64,000 nt of DNA, taken from assembly GCA_023052935.1 (NCBI GenBank), contig CM041294.1:85607474-85671473 (forward strand). The letters are read 5' to 3'. Under the pieces are notes generated by a model, which saw nothing but the letters and a program-made list of their open reading frames with translations, made no database searches and was not told where the DNA came from. This DNA comes from Piezodorus guildinii. Its lineage: Eukaryota > Arthropoda > Insecta > Hemiptera > Pentatomidae. A program made the translations under genes and the position numbers. This document shows, in pieces, positions 20,192 through 30,075 of the stretch. The stretch's first letter is position 1; each line of letters opens with the position of its first letter.

Positions 20192-23161
20192 TTATTTATT
20201 TTTTTTTTTTTATTCGTATTTATTACAATTTGTCATAATAGACAATAATAATAGTGCTACAGGATCTCATTCATACAATATTTACAATATAAACAAAAGG
20301 AAAGTCAAATTACATAAAATAAAATCAAAATAAATAAACGTATACAATAACAAAATTTATAGACAAAATAAATACAAATAAATGAAGTTAACAAATAAAT
20401 AAACAAAACATTTCACATTCATACCTATGTACAATATTTACAATCAGCTTGAGAACCCTGGACGGGGCTTGTCCCCCCACTTGTGGAAGGACAAGCAGAG
20501 TCCAAAGGATCCCAGCGCCTCCCTCTCAGCCGCATCACTGGTGAGAACCAGCGGAAGCTAAGTAAGGGCGCCACAGCCACAATCACACCGCACATGAGAG
20601 GAGAATCTGACCAGTGTCAGAACTCCAGAACAGATGTTTACAATATGTCTCGGGGCCACTGCCGTTTCAACCTTCTAGGAGGGTTGTATGGATGAGTGGA
20701 GCTAGATAGGGATTGTGCTAGAGGATTAGGATGATGAATGAGGTTCTGGTGGAATTTGGAAAATTTAGATGGAATCAGGTCTGAAATAAATGGAACATTA
20801 AGGTCGTGGTGTAAGGTATAGTTGGAGACATAATAAGGAGCATTTACTATTGTTCGGAGGACTTTGGATTGAAAGGATTGAATGCGTTTGATGTTAGAAC
20901 GTTTAGCTGTCCCCCACAGCTCAAGTCCGTAGGTCCAGATTGGCTTCAGTATTGTCTTGTAAAGTAATAATTTGTTGTCAACTGTAAGCTTAGATTTTCT
21001 GTTTAGTAGTCTGTATAACTGTCCGAATCGTCTGTTGAGTTCTTTTCGTTTAAGTCTTGTATGTGGGTTCCACGTCAATCTTTTGTCTAGTAGTAAGCCA
21101 AGATACCGGACTGTGTCTGAGGAAGGAAGCGGTATGGAATTGAAATGAACCATTGGACAGGATTTGCGTCGAAGGGTGAAGGTGACGTGGGTGCATTTGC
21201 TTTCATTAACCTTAATACGCCAAGCTTTACACCAGTCCTCGATAAGACAAAGGTGTCTTTGCAGGATGAAGGATGCTATTTCAGGATCGGAATTGGATGA
21301 TAGGATGGCGGTGTCATCTGCAAATGTTGCCAGAAAGGTGTCAGGATGATTAGGAATATCAGCAGTGTAAAGGATGTAGAGGATGGGTCCCAAGACGCTG
21401 CCTTGAGGAACACCGGCCTCAATGGGATAAAAGTTAGAAAATTCTACACCACAGCGAACTCGGAAGGAGCGGTTTAAGAGATAGGATCGTAGAATGAGGT
21501 ATAGAGACTGGGGTAAATGCGTTTTAAGCTTGAAGAGTAAACCGGTGTGCCATACCCGGTCAAAAGCTTGCGCTATGTCCAGAAACGCACCAGAACAATA
21601 CTCTTTGCATTCAAGGGCTGAGGAAATATGGTCTACAACTCGGAGTCCTTGTTGAACAGTGGAATGATGAGCACGGAAACCAAACTGATGGGAAGGAAGA
21701 TTTTGTGATTCTAATATAGGCAGGATTCGTTTTAGAAGGAGTTTTTCAAAGACTTTTGAGAGGATGGGGAGTAGACTAATAGGTCTGTAGGATGAAGTGT
21801 TGCTGGAAGGTTTACCTGGTTTTAGGAAGAGAATGATTGTGGAATGTTTCCACAAGAGAGGAAAATAGGTGGTGCGTAGGATGCAGTTGTAGATATAGGT
21901 AAGGAATATGATAGCTTTCTGTGGAAGTTGACGGAGGATCTGGGGGGTAAGGAGATCATGTCCAGGAGATTTACGGAGGGTCAGTTTCTGGAGAAGATAT
22001 TTAACCTCAGAGGGATTAATAGCTTTAGGAGGTAGGGAAAGAGGTATTGGTGACAAAAGGAAGTCTTGTACTGCTGCGGTATGATTGCTTTGGGATTCCG
22101 GGTGAGGAGTGAATACTTTGGAGAGGTGTGTGGCGAATTCCTCGGCTTTATCTTCATCAGACGCAGCCCAGGAGTCATCACCACGCCGGAGAGGATGGGA
22201 AACTTGATAGGATTTTAAAATCTTCTTCGTGACATTCCACAGGGAATTATCACTAGCTGACAGAGAGGAGAGGTAGGAATTAAAGGACTGGGAACGGAAG
22301 GTCGCCAACTCCTGCTTCAATTGTCTACAATAGAAGTTATAGGAGCGGCGATCTGTTGGGTGTCGGGTGCGCTGCCATAATGATCTGGCACGGCGTTTTG
22401 CATGGATTAGGTCTGTAAGGTGTTGAGGCAAATGGTTTTGGTGAGGAGTTATATTGGAGTGCTTAGGAGAGGAGGCAGTCCAGACAGCTTGCTGAATGGC
22501 GGTGGTGAAGGAGTAGACGGAATCGTCAAGGTCTTCTGGGGTTTTGAGGGTCGCTCTGAGGTTAATATTATCGGTCAGGATTTGGCGAAATAGGTTCCAG
22601 TTGACAGGGCCTCGGATAAATGACGGTGGGATAGGTTTTGGAATTGGAGTGAGAGATATTTTTAGGATCAGTGGACTATGGTCTGAGGATAATTCATCAA
22701 GTCGAGTAACAGATAAGTTGAGGGAGCCTAATCCGCTGTGAATGAAGAAGTCAAGGATGTCAGGATTACGGTTGGGATCGGTTGGCCAGTAGGTAGGGGA
22801 ATCAGGAGGTAAGAGATTGAAATGACGGGAGTTGAGTGCAGACAGCAAATTTCGTCCACGAGAATTCGTGGTTCTCGAACCCCACTGTTGATGCTTGGCA
22901 TTTAAGTCTGCACCCAGAATGAAATGATTTCCTAAGGAATTTAGAAAGGATACAAATTCGGTGTTGGAAATGGAATGTTTGGGAGGGCAATATGCTGATG
23001 TAAGGGTTACCGGAAAGGAAAAAGTTTTGATTACTATGGCTGTGGTTTGTAGGAAATCATAGGTAGGAAGTGGGAGTAAGTGATGAGAGAGGGACTGGTG
23101 CACAATGACAGCAGTACCGGCATGGGCTTTGCCGTCTGGGTGGTCCGTACGGTATGTTACG
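20192..23161 (-). mobile_element. Jockey-like retrotransposon A, 5'-truncated
   Basis: On the minus strand: ORF2 lacking ~56 N-terminal codons, a 3' UTR of ~420 bp and a short poly(A), all bounded by 10-bp TSDs. Its ORF2 is very similar to that of the copy at 56017, but the 3' UTR middle differs. Confidence 0.88.
20638..23154 (-). CDS. Jockey-like ORF2 (endonuclease-RT), N-terminally truncated, otherwise open
   Basis: 838 codons are open from the truncation point; the first start-like codon (GTG, 23103) matches residue 74 of the 894-residue protein at 57658, and the two are colinear without indels to the stop. Visible motifs: GADLNAKHQQWG and SSDHSPL of the endonuclease; RT motifs SPGHDLLTPQIL, SYRPISLLP, FLDIAQAFDRVWH, AGVPQGSVLGP and FADDTAIL. 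There is no RNase H. Missing are the N-terminal endonuclease residues (the WNANG and ETR motifs), the whole ORF1 and the promoter, so it is dead on arrival despite its open frame. The open frame suggests recent insertion. Confidence 0.86.
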   Translation of the reverse strand, partial: YRTDHPDGKAHAGTAVIVHQSLSHHLLPLPTYDFLQTTAIVIKTFSFPVTLTSAYCPPKHSISNTEFVSFLNSLGNHFILGADLNAKHQQWGSRTTNSRGRNLLSALNSRHFNLLPPDSPTYWPTDPNRNPDILDFFIHSGLGSLNLSVTRLDELSSDHSPLILKISLTPIPKPIPPSFIRGPVNWNLFRQILTDNINLRATLKTPEDLDDSVYSFTTAIQQAVWTASSPKHSNITPHQNHLPQHLTDLIHAKRRARSLWQRTRHPTDRRSYNFYCRQLKQELATFRSQSFNSYLSSLSASDNSLWNVTKKILKSYQVSHPLRRGDDSWAASDEDKAEEFATHLSKVFTPHPESQSNHTAAVQDFLLSPIPLSLPPKAINPSEVKYLLQKLTLRKSPGHDLLTPQILRQLPQKAIIFLTYIYNCILRTTYFPLLWKHSTIILFLKPGKPSSNTSSYRPISLLPILSKVFEKLLLKRILPILESQNLPSHQFGFRAHHSTVQQGLRVVDHISSALECKEYCSGAFLDIAQAFDRVWHTGLLFKLKTHLPQSLYLILRSYLLNRSFRVRCGVEFSNFYPIEAGVPQGSVLGPILYILYTADIPNHPDTFLATFADDTAILSSNSDPEIASFILQRHLCLIEDWCKAWRIKVNESKCTHVTFTLRRKSCPMVHFNSIPLPSSDTVRYLGLLLDKRLTWNPHTRLKRKELNRRFGQLYRLLNRKSKLTVDNKLLLYKTILKPIWTYGLELWGTAKRSNIKRIQSFQSKVLRTIVNAPYYVSNYTLHHDLNVPFISDLIPSKFSKFHQNLIHHPNPLAQSLSSSTHPYNPPRRLKRQWPRDIL

Positions 23162-23171
23162 AGAGATTATT
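23162..23171. repeat. TSD, 5' side of the Jockey-like element A
   Basis: AGAGATTATT, pair of 20182-20191. Confidence 0.85.
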
Positions 23172-23812
23172 AAAATTATATTTTTTAATTTTGAGGTATA
23201 TAAATATATACGAGTATATGTATAAAAATGTTTGTATAATTACTTCTTTTACCTAGAATAATTACATGGTACTGAGATTTGCCTGTTTTAATGAGTTTAT
23301 CTTTACTTCAAAGTCAAATATACATTTAACTTGAACTATGTTTGCCTTTTACCATAGAATTCATTCAAAATGTAATTAACTCTTAGTAATTCTAATAATT
23401 ACACTTTCAAGAATTCTGACTCCTTTGGGTTAGTTCAAATATTTATTCGTAGAACTTGGATCAATAGACGAGATCATAGAACTTAGATTTTGAAGTTCTA
23501 TTTGAAAGTTACTGTAAACTTGTACTGCGAATGGATGAACATCATCATTTCTCTCAGAATAAAGATGCAAGCTAACGTTTTGTTCTCATCTCATAAATCT
23601 CCAACTTGTATATGTTCATTTATTCCCTAATCACTGGTATTTGAATGACTAATTACTTCATTTCAGACATTGACTTTTTTTTTAAAGATTTTTATTGGTG
23701 TTATTACTTTAATGGTGGTGGTGATAAGCGACTGTATATTTAGTGCAGTGGTTTCCAACATGTGGTCCTTAGATAATTTCTAAGTTTTCCGCTATAGGTC
23801 GCTAAAAGAAAT
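23172..23812. other. AT-rich flank, no feature recognised
   Basis: Nothing coding or repeated was recognised. Confidence 0.4.
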
Positions 23813-24335
23813 TTAAAAATCTGAGGCGGGCAACACACGACTTTTACCTACCTCGAGGTAATAAATATACTTCACTTTGAAAAATATTTTGAGTTGAATT
23901 CAACATAACGTGTGTTCATTTTCGTTGGAAACATATGATTTAGATTATATAATATCACAGTATAAAATTGTTAATGGGTAAAAAGTTTATTCCCAATTCG
24001 TCCCTTTGTATTATGTTTTACATCTTAGTGTTTCAGAGAATATTTTTTTCTACAATCTTTCTTGGTATATTATACGTCTTTATTACTGTTCTTATTGTTA
24101 AAAAAAAAATTGTTAAACAAATAGTTTAGCTTTTTTATCCTTTAGTTAGTCATAAAATTCGTCCAACTTCGATATTTAGTCGTCCTTCATCAATGTCATT
24201 AAGACGATATGGTTAATCTTTTGGAATGTACAAATTTAAAGGTATAAAAAATATCGCCATTGAAGCCCTGTCAGACTAATTGGAATGAAACCTACATGAT
24301 ATTAAAGCCTATTAAATCAAAAAGACCGTATCAAA
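23813..24335 (+). repeat. GCGGGCAACACACG family, copy 3 (left part)
   Basis: Terminus TCTGAGGCGGGCAACACACG then CTTTTACCTACC, followed by family landmarks: GTTGGAAACATATGATT, CTTGGTATATTATACGTC, TTTATCCTTTAGTTAGTCA, TTCGTCCAACTT, CAATGTCATTAAGAYGATAT and AGCCCTGTCAGAC. Confidence 0.65.
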
Positions 24336-24687
24336 ATATGTCTCGTGGTTAACAAGTAGTTCGCGTGTTATCATATTTTATGTATGGAATATTGAACTTT
24401 ATATCTTTTATATGTGTTCCTTGTAGCTTTTGGCTTAGGAAATTACTGTTTCTTACTGTGTTCTGTATTACTGTTTGGTATTGTACCTCTATTGAATCGC
24501 CGCAGGTGAACTCCTTTCCCACACCCCGGCTTGCCTCAGTGGGACAGTGACTTCTACTTGCTCTGTAAAATTGGCTGTAATGACTCGAATAAAGAATTTA
24601 TTAAATTTAAAACCCTTAATCACATAGTACAGTAAGGAAAGGTATTGCGATCAAGAATATTTGATGAACGAAAATAAAAATTATATT

Positions 24688-24800
24688 GAGGATGAATAGT
24701 CGACTGTAGAAACTATTATAGGTGGAAATAATCAGGAGTCATTAAAATATTATTATTTTGTCGACGTTTCGGCTCAAGCTTGTGAGCCATCATCAGGGCA
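24688..24800 (-). repeat. Repeat carrying a hammerhead-like motif (pair with 29695-29805)
   Basis: GAGGATGAATAGTCGACTGTAG, ACTATTATAGGTGGAAATAATC and AGGAGTC precede the motif on the plus strand; the same series occurs at 29695. On the minus strand the motif comes first. Confidence 0.6.
24760..24799 (-). ncRNA. Hammerhead-ribozyme-like motif 1 (candidate)
   Basis: Minus strand, in order: stem I strand GCC, core CTGATGA, stem II GGCTC/GAGCC with an 8-nt loop, core GAAAC, then GTC and GAC. This is the hammerhead order, with the palindromic ACGT as a minimal stem III that would need two copies to pair. One extra T lies between CTGATGA and stem II, so activity is uncertain. Such minimal motifs are known from Penelope-like elements. 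Confidence 0.45.
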
Positions 24801-24941
24801 ACAAATATCAGAACAAAAGATACATATTAATGATACTATGATAAACAATAAGCTGACGACAAGCATAGAAACAAAACTTTAGACTTTAATATAGAAGTAA
24901 AAAATTACACATAAACATACCATTACCGAGTCATTAATTTT

Positions 24942-24981
24942 GCCGACGTTTTGGCTCAAGCTTGTGAGCCATCATCAGCCA
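24942..24981 (-). ncRNA. Hammerhead-ribozyme-like motif 2 (candidate, core mutated)
   Basis: Same arrangement 182 bp from motif 1 in the same orientation: CTGATGA, identical stem II and loop, AAAAC (G to A in the core), GTC, GGC. The tandem spacing resembles dimeric arrangements in Penelope-like repeats. Confidence 0.42.
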
Positions 24982-25194
24982 GAAAAGTGAAAATGAATCT
25001 TTCTTTGCTTTTCTGTGACTACAAACCTGAATTATTTTTTAGGTGAGAAAGATGGTTAGGAGTGCGGTCATCAGAAAGAGACACACATTAAAAAAATATT
25101 TATAAAAAATAATTATAAATATATTTATAAAAAAATTTATAAATATAGTTATTAAAAAAAAAAAAATTACAACTTAGTTGTTTCTCGTTTCTAA

Positions 25195-25540
25195 ATTATT
25201 TTGCCATTTCTTTCGGTTGAGCCAGTCTCCCTTTCGAAGACCCCTGGCACCCATGCCTTCCTCCACATCCTGTAGCCATCTCTTCCTAGGTCTTCCCATT
25301 TTTCGCCTTTCTATAGGTTGATAAAGAAAGGTCATCTTTGGTCATCGCTCCTTTGTCATTCTTTGTACATGTCCATTCCATTTTAGCCTTTTTATATCTA
25401 TTTCGTTCAGAATATTTTTTTCTTTATGGACATTCCGCCTGATATTTAAGAGCGCCTCCAAAATTCCATCTTCAATGATATTAGCCTTGCCCCCTCCATT
25501 TAGGTAAACACCCATGTTTCTGCTGCATACAGTGTTACGA
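25195..25540 (-). pseudogene. RTE-type endonuclease-reverse transcriptase, C-terminal fragment
   Basis: Across frame breaks on the minus strand: LYAAETWVFT, RNVHKEKNILNEIDIKRLKW, NGHVQRMTKERW, PIERRKMGRPRKRWLQDVEE and GARGLRKGDWLNRKKW. These are the typical last ~120 residues of RTE-like (endonuclease-RT) proteins. No RT core remains. It sits between hammerhead-like motif 2 and the inverted-repeat arm. Confidence 0.65.
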
Positions 25541-25974
25541 TTCCCAAAAATGAATAATAATAATATAATATATATATTCTCGTATTAAAATAATCCAAGA
25601 AAAATATTATTCCTGGTTTCTAACTATTAGAAGGTTGGACAAGACTCAAGGTTAGCCTCCCGGACCGGACAAAGACATGACCTGAATGACGGCAAGCCCT
25701 TTTGACGATAGAAGGTGAGGAGGAGGTGATGAAGTTTGTAGGGGAGGACTTGGCTAGGTACAGTTGCCGCATCTCCTACGTGCTTAGGGTGGCAAGTCCT
25801 CTCTGTCAACTGGGTCAGGACCTTCAAGGATATCAAAGGAATTAGGTTAGGGGAGGAGGAGAACGGGGTACTTCGGGAGTCTTCGTCTTCATCTGCTATG
25901 ATCGACGCAGGATATCTCAACTCAAGGATATATTGGCTTGTCAAGAAAAAATAATTCATAATGATGGAGTTTAG
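25541..25974. other. Unassigned; 110-codon minus-strand ORF of unknown nature
   Basis: 25627-25959 is GC-richer than its flanks and open on the minus strand, but it has no recognisable domain, and I see no other support for a gene. Confidence 0.3.
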
Positions 25975-25979
25975 ATGAC

Positions 25980-26300
25980 CGTAGAGAATATTAGATGAGG
26001 AAGATGGTTGAGGGTGCGGTCATCAGAAAGAAACACACATTAAAAAGTAGTACTTATTTTAATTGTGGGCCTTCATCAGGGCTAAGAGAAACAAGATATC
26101 AACCAATGTAATTATAAGCTTAATGACACGTTAGGTATATAATAGTAATATGGTGACAGTAATATAATATGGAAACAAATATAAAATAAAATGTAAAAAA
26201 TGATAATAAGACGGAATGATAAAGTACGGAAGTAAACAAATTTAAGATGATAATATTTCAATAAGAATATTTAAAGAGAAACTAAGCAAATGATTAAATT
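25980..26300. repeat. Left arm of a long inverted repeat
   Basis: Reverse complement of 27802-28030 with ~100 bp extra: shared GGTTG.G.GTGCGGTCATCAG, AAAGAAACACACATT.AAAAGTAG, GTAATTATAA.CTTAAT and AATATTTCAATAAGAATATT plus TAAAGAGAAACTAAGC. A hammerhead-like CTGATGA (minus, 26073-26079) is present, but stem II and the GAAAC core are deleted. Confidence 0.7.
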
Positions 26301-26647
26301 ATATGAACTATGTAAACTAATACAAAAAAATACATAGCAATAAAACATAGTAAAGAACAATTTTTAAAGAAGTGATCTTGTTTTCAGTTATATATCACTT
26401 TTTTAGGCACCGTCTTAGAGTCAGTATGTATTTTCTTTCTTATTGATTTTGATCTCTTTTCACCGCTTATTTCTTCCTCCATCTTTTCCTATTCATATTT
26501 TTTCCGTTATATATCCTCACATATAATTGTCAGTTTAATATTACATTACTTCAAAAAATGTTTAAACTTTTTTTTCATTCATATTGTTTCTCGTTTCTAT
26601 GTTTCTATGTTTCGCTCTTTTTATTTATTACTCTTTTTTTTTTAAAT

Positions 26648-26659
26648 TTGTTAACATAA
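26648..26659. repeat. TSD left of the 3'-truncated Jockey copy
   Basis: TTGTTAACATAA, repeated at 27790-27801. Confidence 0.8.
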
Positions 26660-27746
26660 ATAACCTATATTTTTTCGTCAAAAAGTTTATTAGAATTCAG
26701 TCAATTCTTTTGACTAAATTTTATTCTTTTGGTATCAAATTGAAGACTGAAGGGTCCTGAGTCTCCATTTGAAGTCAAAGGTGAGACCTACAGCTGAAAT
26801 GCTCCCCACCTCAACGCAGTGTGTTGAGGGAAGTGGGGAAAGTGTATTAGGCCTTAATCGGGATGAAACATTACGAGATGGCTGGGCCTTAGTTACTGGG
26901 AAGAAAAGGAACTCGCCAGCTGAAACCAGGGATCCACGGAGGCAAAAAACAACAGTCGCAAGAAATGACATAACCATCCCAGTAAGTAACACTTATGCTC
27001 CGTTAGAAAATTTAATAAAAGTAGATCAGCCTACCGATAATGCTAGACCCCCCAAAGATAAACCGCCTCCAATACACATTAACGGCATCCAAGACTACCA
27101 AGCTTTCGTCACATATTTAGAAAATAAATCGTCTCCGAATTCATTTCATCTTAAAACTACACTAAAAGGGGTAACTGTTTACCCCTCTACCTCAGAAGTA
27201 TATCGAAAATTAGTAAGCAGTCTTAAGAATTCAGAAGCTGATTTTCATACTTATCAACTTCCTGAAGACAAAAACCACAGGATAGTCGTGAAAAACCTCC
27301 ACCACACTACCCCTATTTTGGAAATAAAAAAAGGTATAGAAAAATATGGTTACAATGTTGTAAACGTAACTAATGTGATTTCTAGGTTAAAAAACCAACT
27401 CCCAATGTTTTTCGTTGACATCTCCAAATCAACCTACAATGAAAAAATTTTTGAGATTCCGTCTATATTCTATACAAAAATAAGAGTAGAAGATCCAAGA
27501 AAAAGAAGAGTCATACCACAGTGTATCAGATGCCAGCAGTACGGACACACGAAGTCGTACTGTAACCACCCTCCACGTTGTGTAAGATGTGGTCTTAGCC
27601 ACGCGAGTGCAACTTGTACAAAGGCAAAGGAAACACCAGCGACATGCGCCAACTGCCAGGGAGGACATCCAGCCAACTACCGTGGGTGCCAAGTTCTGAA
27701 GGAGTTGAGGATTCAACGAACATCACGAATACACACCTCCGAACGA

Positions 27747-27789
<43 letters not shown>
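26660..27789 (+). mobile_element. Jockey-like element truncated at its 3' end inside ORF1, with poly(A)
   Basis: A short leader and most of ORF1 are followed directly by A42 (27748-27789) and a 12-bp TSD. ORF2 and the 3' UTR are absent. No AATAAA/ATTAAA was seen in the last ~50 bp before the A run. Confidence 0.8.
26769..27747 (+). pseudogene. Jockey-like ORF1 (PRE_C2HC plus CCHC gag), cut off by poly(A)
   Basis: The frame is open from an alternative start at 26769; the first ATG (26799 region, AEMLPTS) is a more likely start. Residues ~100-235 hold an RRM-like/PRE_C2HC region (VYRKLVSSLKNSEADFHTYQL, FFVDISKS, IFYTKIRVEDPRKRR). Three zinc knuckles follow: CIRCQQYGHTKSYC, CVRCGLSHASATC and CANCQGGHPANYRGC. 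The same order appears in the ORF1 at 56341, but the N-terminal third is unrelated and overall similarity is moderate, so it is a different Jockey-like family. The frame runs on into poly-Lys encoded by the A tract. The expected role of the intact protein is binding element RNA. Confidence 0.78.
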
Positions 27790-27792
<3 letters not shown>

Positions 27793-27801
27793 TTAACATA
27801 A
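27790..27801. repeat. TSD right of the 3'-truncated Jockey copy
   Basis: TTGTTAACATAA, pair of 26648-26659. Confidence 0.8.
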
Positions 27802-28140
27802 TTCTTCTTTTAATCATTTGCTTAGTTTCTCTTTAAATATTCTTATTGAAATATTATTAAATAGTATTATTAAGTTTATAATTACATTTTTTGTTATCTT
27901 GTTTCTCTTACCCCTAATGAAGGCCGACAATGTGAGCCGAAACGTCGGCACACAATTAAAATAAGTGCTACTTTTCAATGTGTGTTTCTTTCTGATGACC
28001 GCACTCCCAACCATTTTTCTAATCTAAAAAATAATTCAGGTTTGTAGTCATGATTCATTTTCATTTTTCGTTCATCAAATATTCTTAATCGCAATAACTT
28101 CCCTTACTGTACTATGTGATTCAGGATTAATTGCTCAGAC
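27802..28140. repeat. Right arm of the long inverted repeat
   Basis: Inverted relative to 25980-26300. Its outer half (27985-28135) is also inverted relative to 24980-25090 and 24615-24680: GACTACAAACCTGAATTATT, CATCAAATATTCTTAATCGC and TACTGTACTATGTGATT (given in either strand). The arm relationship is therefore split by insertions on the left. Confidence 0.68.
27911..27949 (+). ncRNA. Hammerhead-ribozyme-like motif 3 (candidate, inverted)
   Basis: Plus strand: CTAATGA (one change from CTGATGA), GGC..GAGCC stem with mismatches, GAAAC, GTC, GGC. Its orientation is opposite to motifs 1 and 2, as expected for the opposite arm. The left arm keeps the unmutated CTGATGA. Confidence 0.4.
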
Positions 28141-28300
28141 TAATTTAAACAAATCCGTACTTTTTTTTTTTTTAATAACTTCTTTATTCAAATAAATAAG
28201 GAATACATATAAACATATACAAGATATACCATTAATAAAACGTAAATACAAAATTGAATTATATATTACTTACATTATATAAGTAAACAATTATAAAGAA
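28140..28300. repeat. ~100-bp duplicated sequence (pair with 28440-28545)
   Basis: Both have AAGGAATACATA, ACAAGATATA, ACTAAATACAAAATYGAATT-like and TACTT..AT.ATAT. The first copy begins with T13 and AATAACTTCTTTATTCAAATAAA, resembling the tail of a minus-strand retroelement. Confidence 0.45.
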
Positions 28301-28309
28301 ACGGCCCAT

Positions 28310-28400
28310 TAACCCATTAATTCTCTAAAATGAATATATCTGACACTAATGACCGCGATGTGTTGAGTCATCAAAATTAAAAAAACCAACCAAGAAACAA
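28310..28400 (+). repeat. Related I-like 3' end
   Basis: CCATTAATTCTCTAAAATGA, ATCTGACACTAATGACC and AAAAAAACC echo the ends at 7480-7890 and 14310-14829 with the middle missing. It lies between the two copies of the 100-bp duplication. Confidence 0.5.
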
Positions 28401-28439
28401 TTACTCAGTACACAGTAAAAAACAGTAATTAACTAAACT

Positions 28440-28560
28440 AAAAAGGAATACATACACAAGATATAAAATAAAGGCACTAAATACAAAATCGAATTTTATA
28501 ATACTTGAATAATATGAAAAAAAAAATACAAAGAAAACAAACTCAATTCAAATTAGTTGG
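28440..28560. repeat. Second copy of the ~100-bp duplicated sequence
   Basis: See 28140-28300. Confidence 0.42.
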
Positions 28561-29335
28561 CTAAGTAAATGCATGTTTCGAATTTGACGTAAATAGATCG
28601 AACGAAATATTTCACCAATAAATGAGTGTGATAAGAACATAACCTCGTAAGACACTTTTGACCCAAACTATATTGTTCGATGTATCGATTTTCGTTTGAA
28701 CTGTTTGCATAACCAGGAAGTAGTCCTACACAGGCACTAACATTCCCGTTGACACACGCACCGGTATTCCAACTCCGCTCGTGGCCTTATTTAAGATGCG
28801 CATAAGTACAATAGCGGATTGTTGGGAAGAGGCGTTGCGCACCCTAATTTATAGCGACTCTCGTCCGTTTTCGAAATGTTTTGACTAGCCCAACTATGAA
28901 GGGGTCCCGCCCTCGTGTTTTCGTCATCTGGATAGGCAACATGGAAAAACAAATCGAAACATGTTGTGTTCTGATTAGGGGTCTCGGTACAATAATTTAT
29001 TGCAGGGGGCAATGGAAATTTAAATTTTAAGTAATGAAGAACAATCTAATATATAGAAATTTCGTGGTTGGTATGATAATCGGTCCTAAAGTATCCTTAA
29101 GTATTGCACACCATTAGGTACTTCGGATGTTCCTAAACAGAAAAAAAATTGTTTTTTTCTTGAAAATGTCTTTTTTTTATTATTCATATAAAAATACCTA
29201 AATTATTATCATTCTACCAACATCGCATTTTTATTTTCGTAAGAACAATATACAAATAATTTAAATGTCGTTCATATAACAAAAATCTGCTGTTAAAATA
29301 TAATAAATAAACTTAGAGTTGAAAAAAGTTTATAG
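28561..29335. other. Unassigned stretch; 28690-29000 GC-richer and apparently single-copy
   Basis: No domain-bearing ORF. A 73-codon minus ORF (28791-29012) has no recognisable features. Confidence 0.35.
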
Positions 29336-29339
29336 TTAA

Positions 29340-29690
29340 TATAAATAAAGAGTTTATTCAGTTTCGTTGGAAATATTTAGATAAAATAATATAACAATAT
29401 AAAATAGTTAATTGTAATAAGTTTAAGCCCTATTTGTCACATTACCTAACCTTTTATGAATTTGTATATAACATAATATTTTTTCTAAAATCATTATATT
29501 TCCAACGGTAAATAATGCATGTATATTGCTGTTCTTATGTTCGAAAAAACAAGAATTACATGCCAACAAATAGTTTTGCTCATTTCTTCTTTAGTTGGTT
29601 GTCAAATTGATTTAACATTTATATTTAATCGCTTATTATTATTCCTAATAAGATAATATGGTTTATTTTTTTGAATCTACAAAACAAGAA
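29340..29690 (+). repeat. GCGGGCAACACACG family, copy 4 (internal part)
   Basis: Family landmarks TTTCGTTGGAAATATT, TATTTCCAACGGTA, TTGCTGTTCTTATGTT, TTCTTTAGTTGGTTGTCA and AATAAGATAATATGG; termini lost. Confidence 0.58.
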
Positions 29691-29694
29691 AGGT

Positions 29695-29805
29695 TGAGGA
29701 TGTGTAGTCGACCGTAGTTACTATTATGGGTGGAAATAATCAGGAGCCAGTCTTTTTTTAAATATTTTAATTTTGTCGACGTTTCGGCTCAAGCTTTTGA
29801 GTTTA
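29695..29805 (-). repeat. Second copy of the hammerhead-carrying repeat, 5' cut
   Basis: Same flank as 24688-24760 (GTAGTCGACCGTAG, GGTGGAAATAATCAGGAG). On the minus strand TTGAGCC-GAAAC-GTC-GAC (29776-29790) is kept, but CTGATGA is gone where a Jockey fragment abuts. Confidence 0.55.
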
Positions 29806-30075
29806 TGCTTGGACATGGCTCAGATATAGTCATAGTTTGTCTGGAGTAGTTGATTAGTCACAAAATAAGGGATTTTTGGGATTTTACAAAGGATTTTAGA
29901 TTGTAAAGATTGGATGCGGTAAGTATTAGGTAGTTAAGTAGAGCTCCAAAGCTCTATTCCATATGCCCAAATAGTGATAATAGTGATGTAAATGAGTTGT
30001 CGATGATTTAATATAATAATTGATGGAAGTTTTAAAACGAACATAATATTTCCAAACTGGGTATTTTTTTTTTTT
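29806..30075 (-). pseudogene. Jockey-like RT, C-terminal fragment
   Basis: Minus-strand reading with stops: LIYITIITIWAYGIELWSST, YRIQSLQSKILCKI and KIPYFVTNQ. Closest in this window to the protein at 44811-45521 (ITILRPIWTYGIELWG, RIQSLQSKILRKIL). Confidence 0.65.

Noticed and set aside
25627..25959. 110-codon minus-strand ORF in a GC-richer stretch
   Set aside because: No recognisable motif, no neighbour logic, and it lies among repeat fragments; kept only as an unassigned region.
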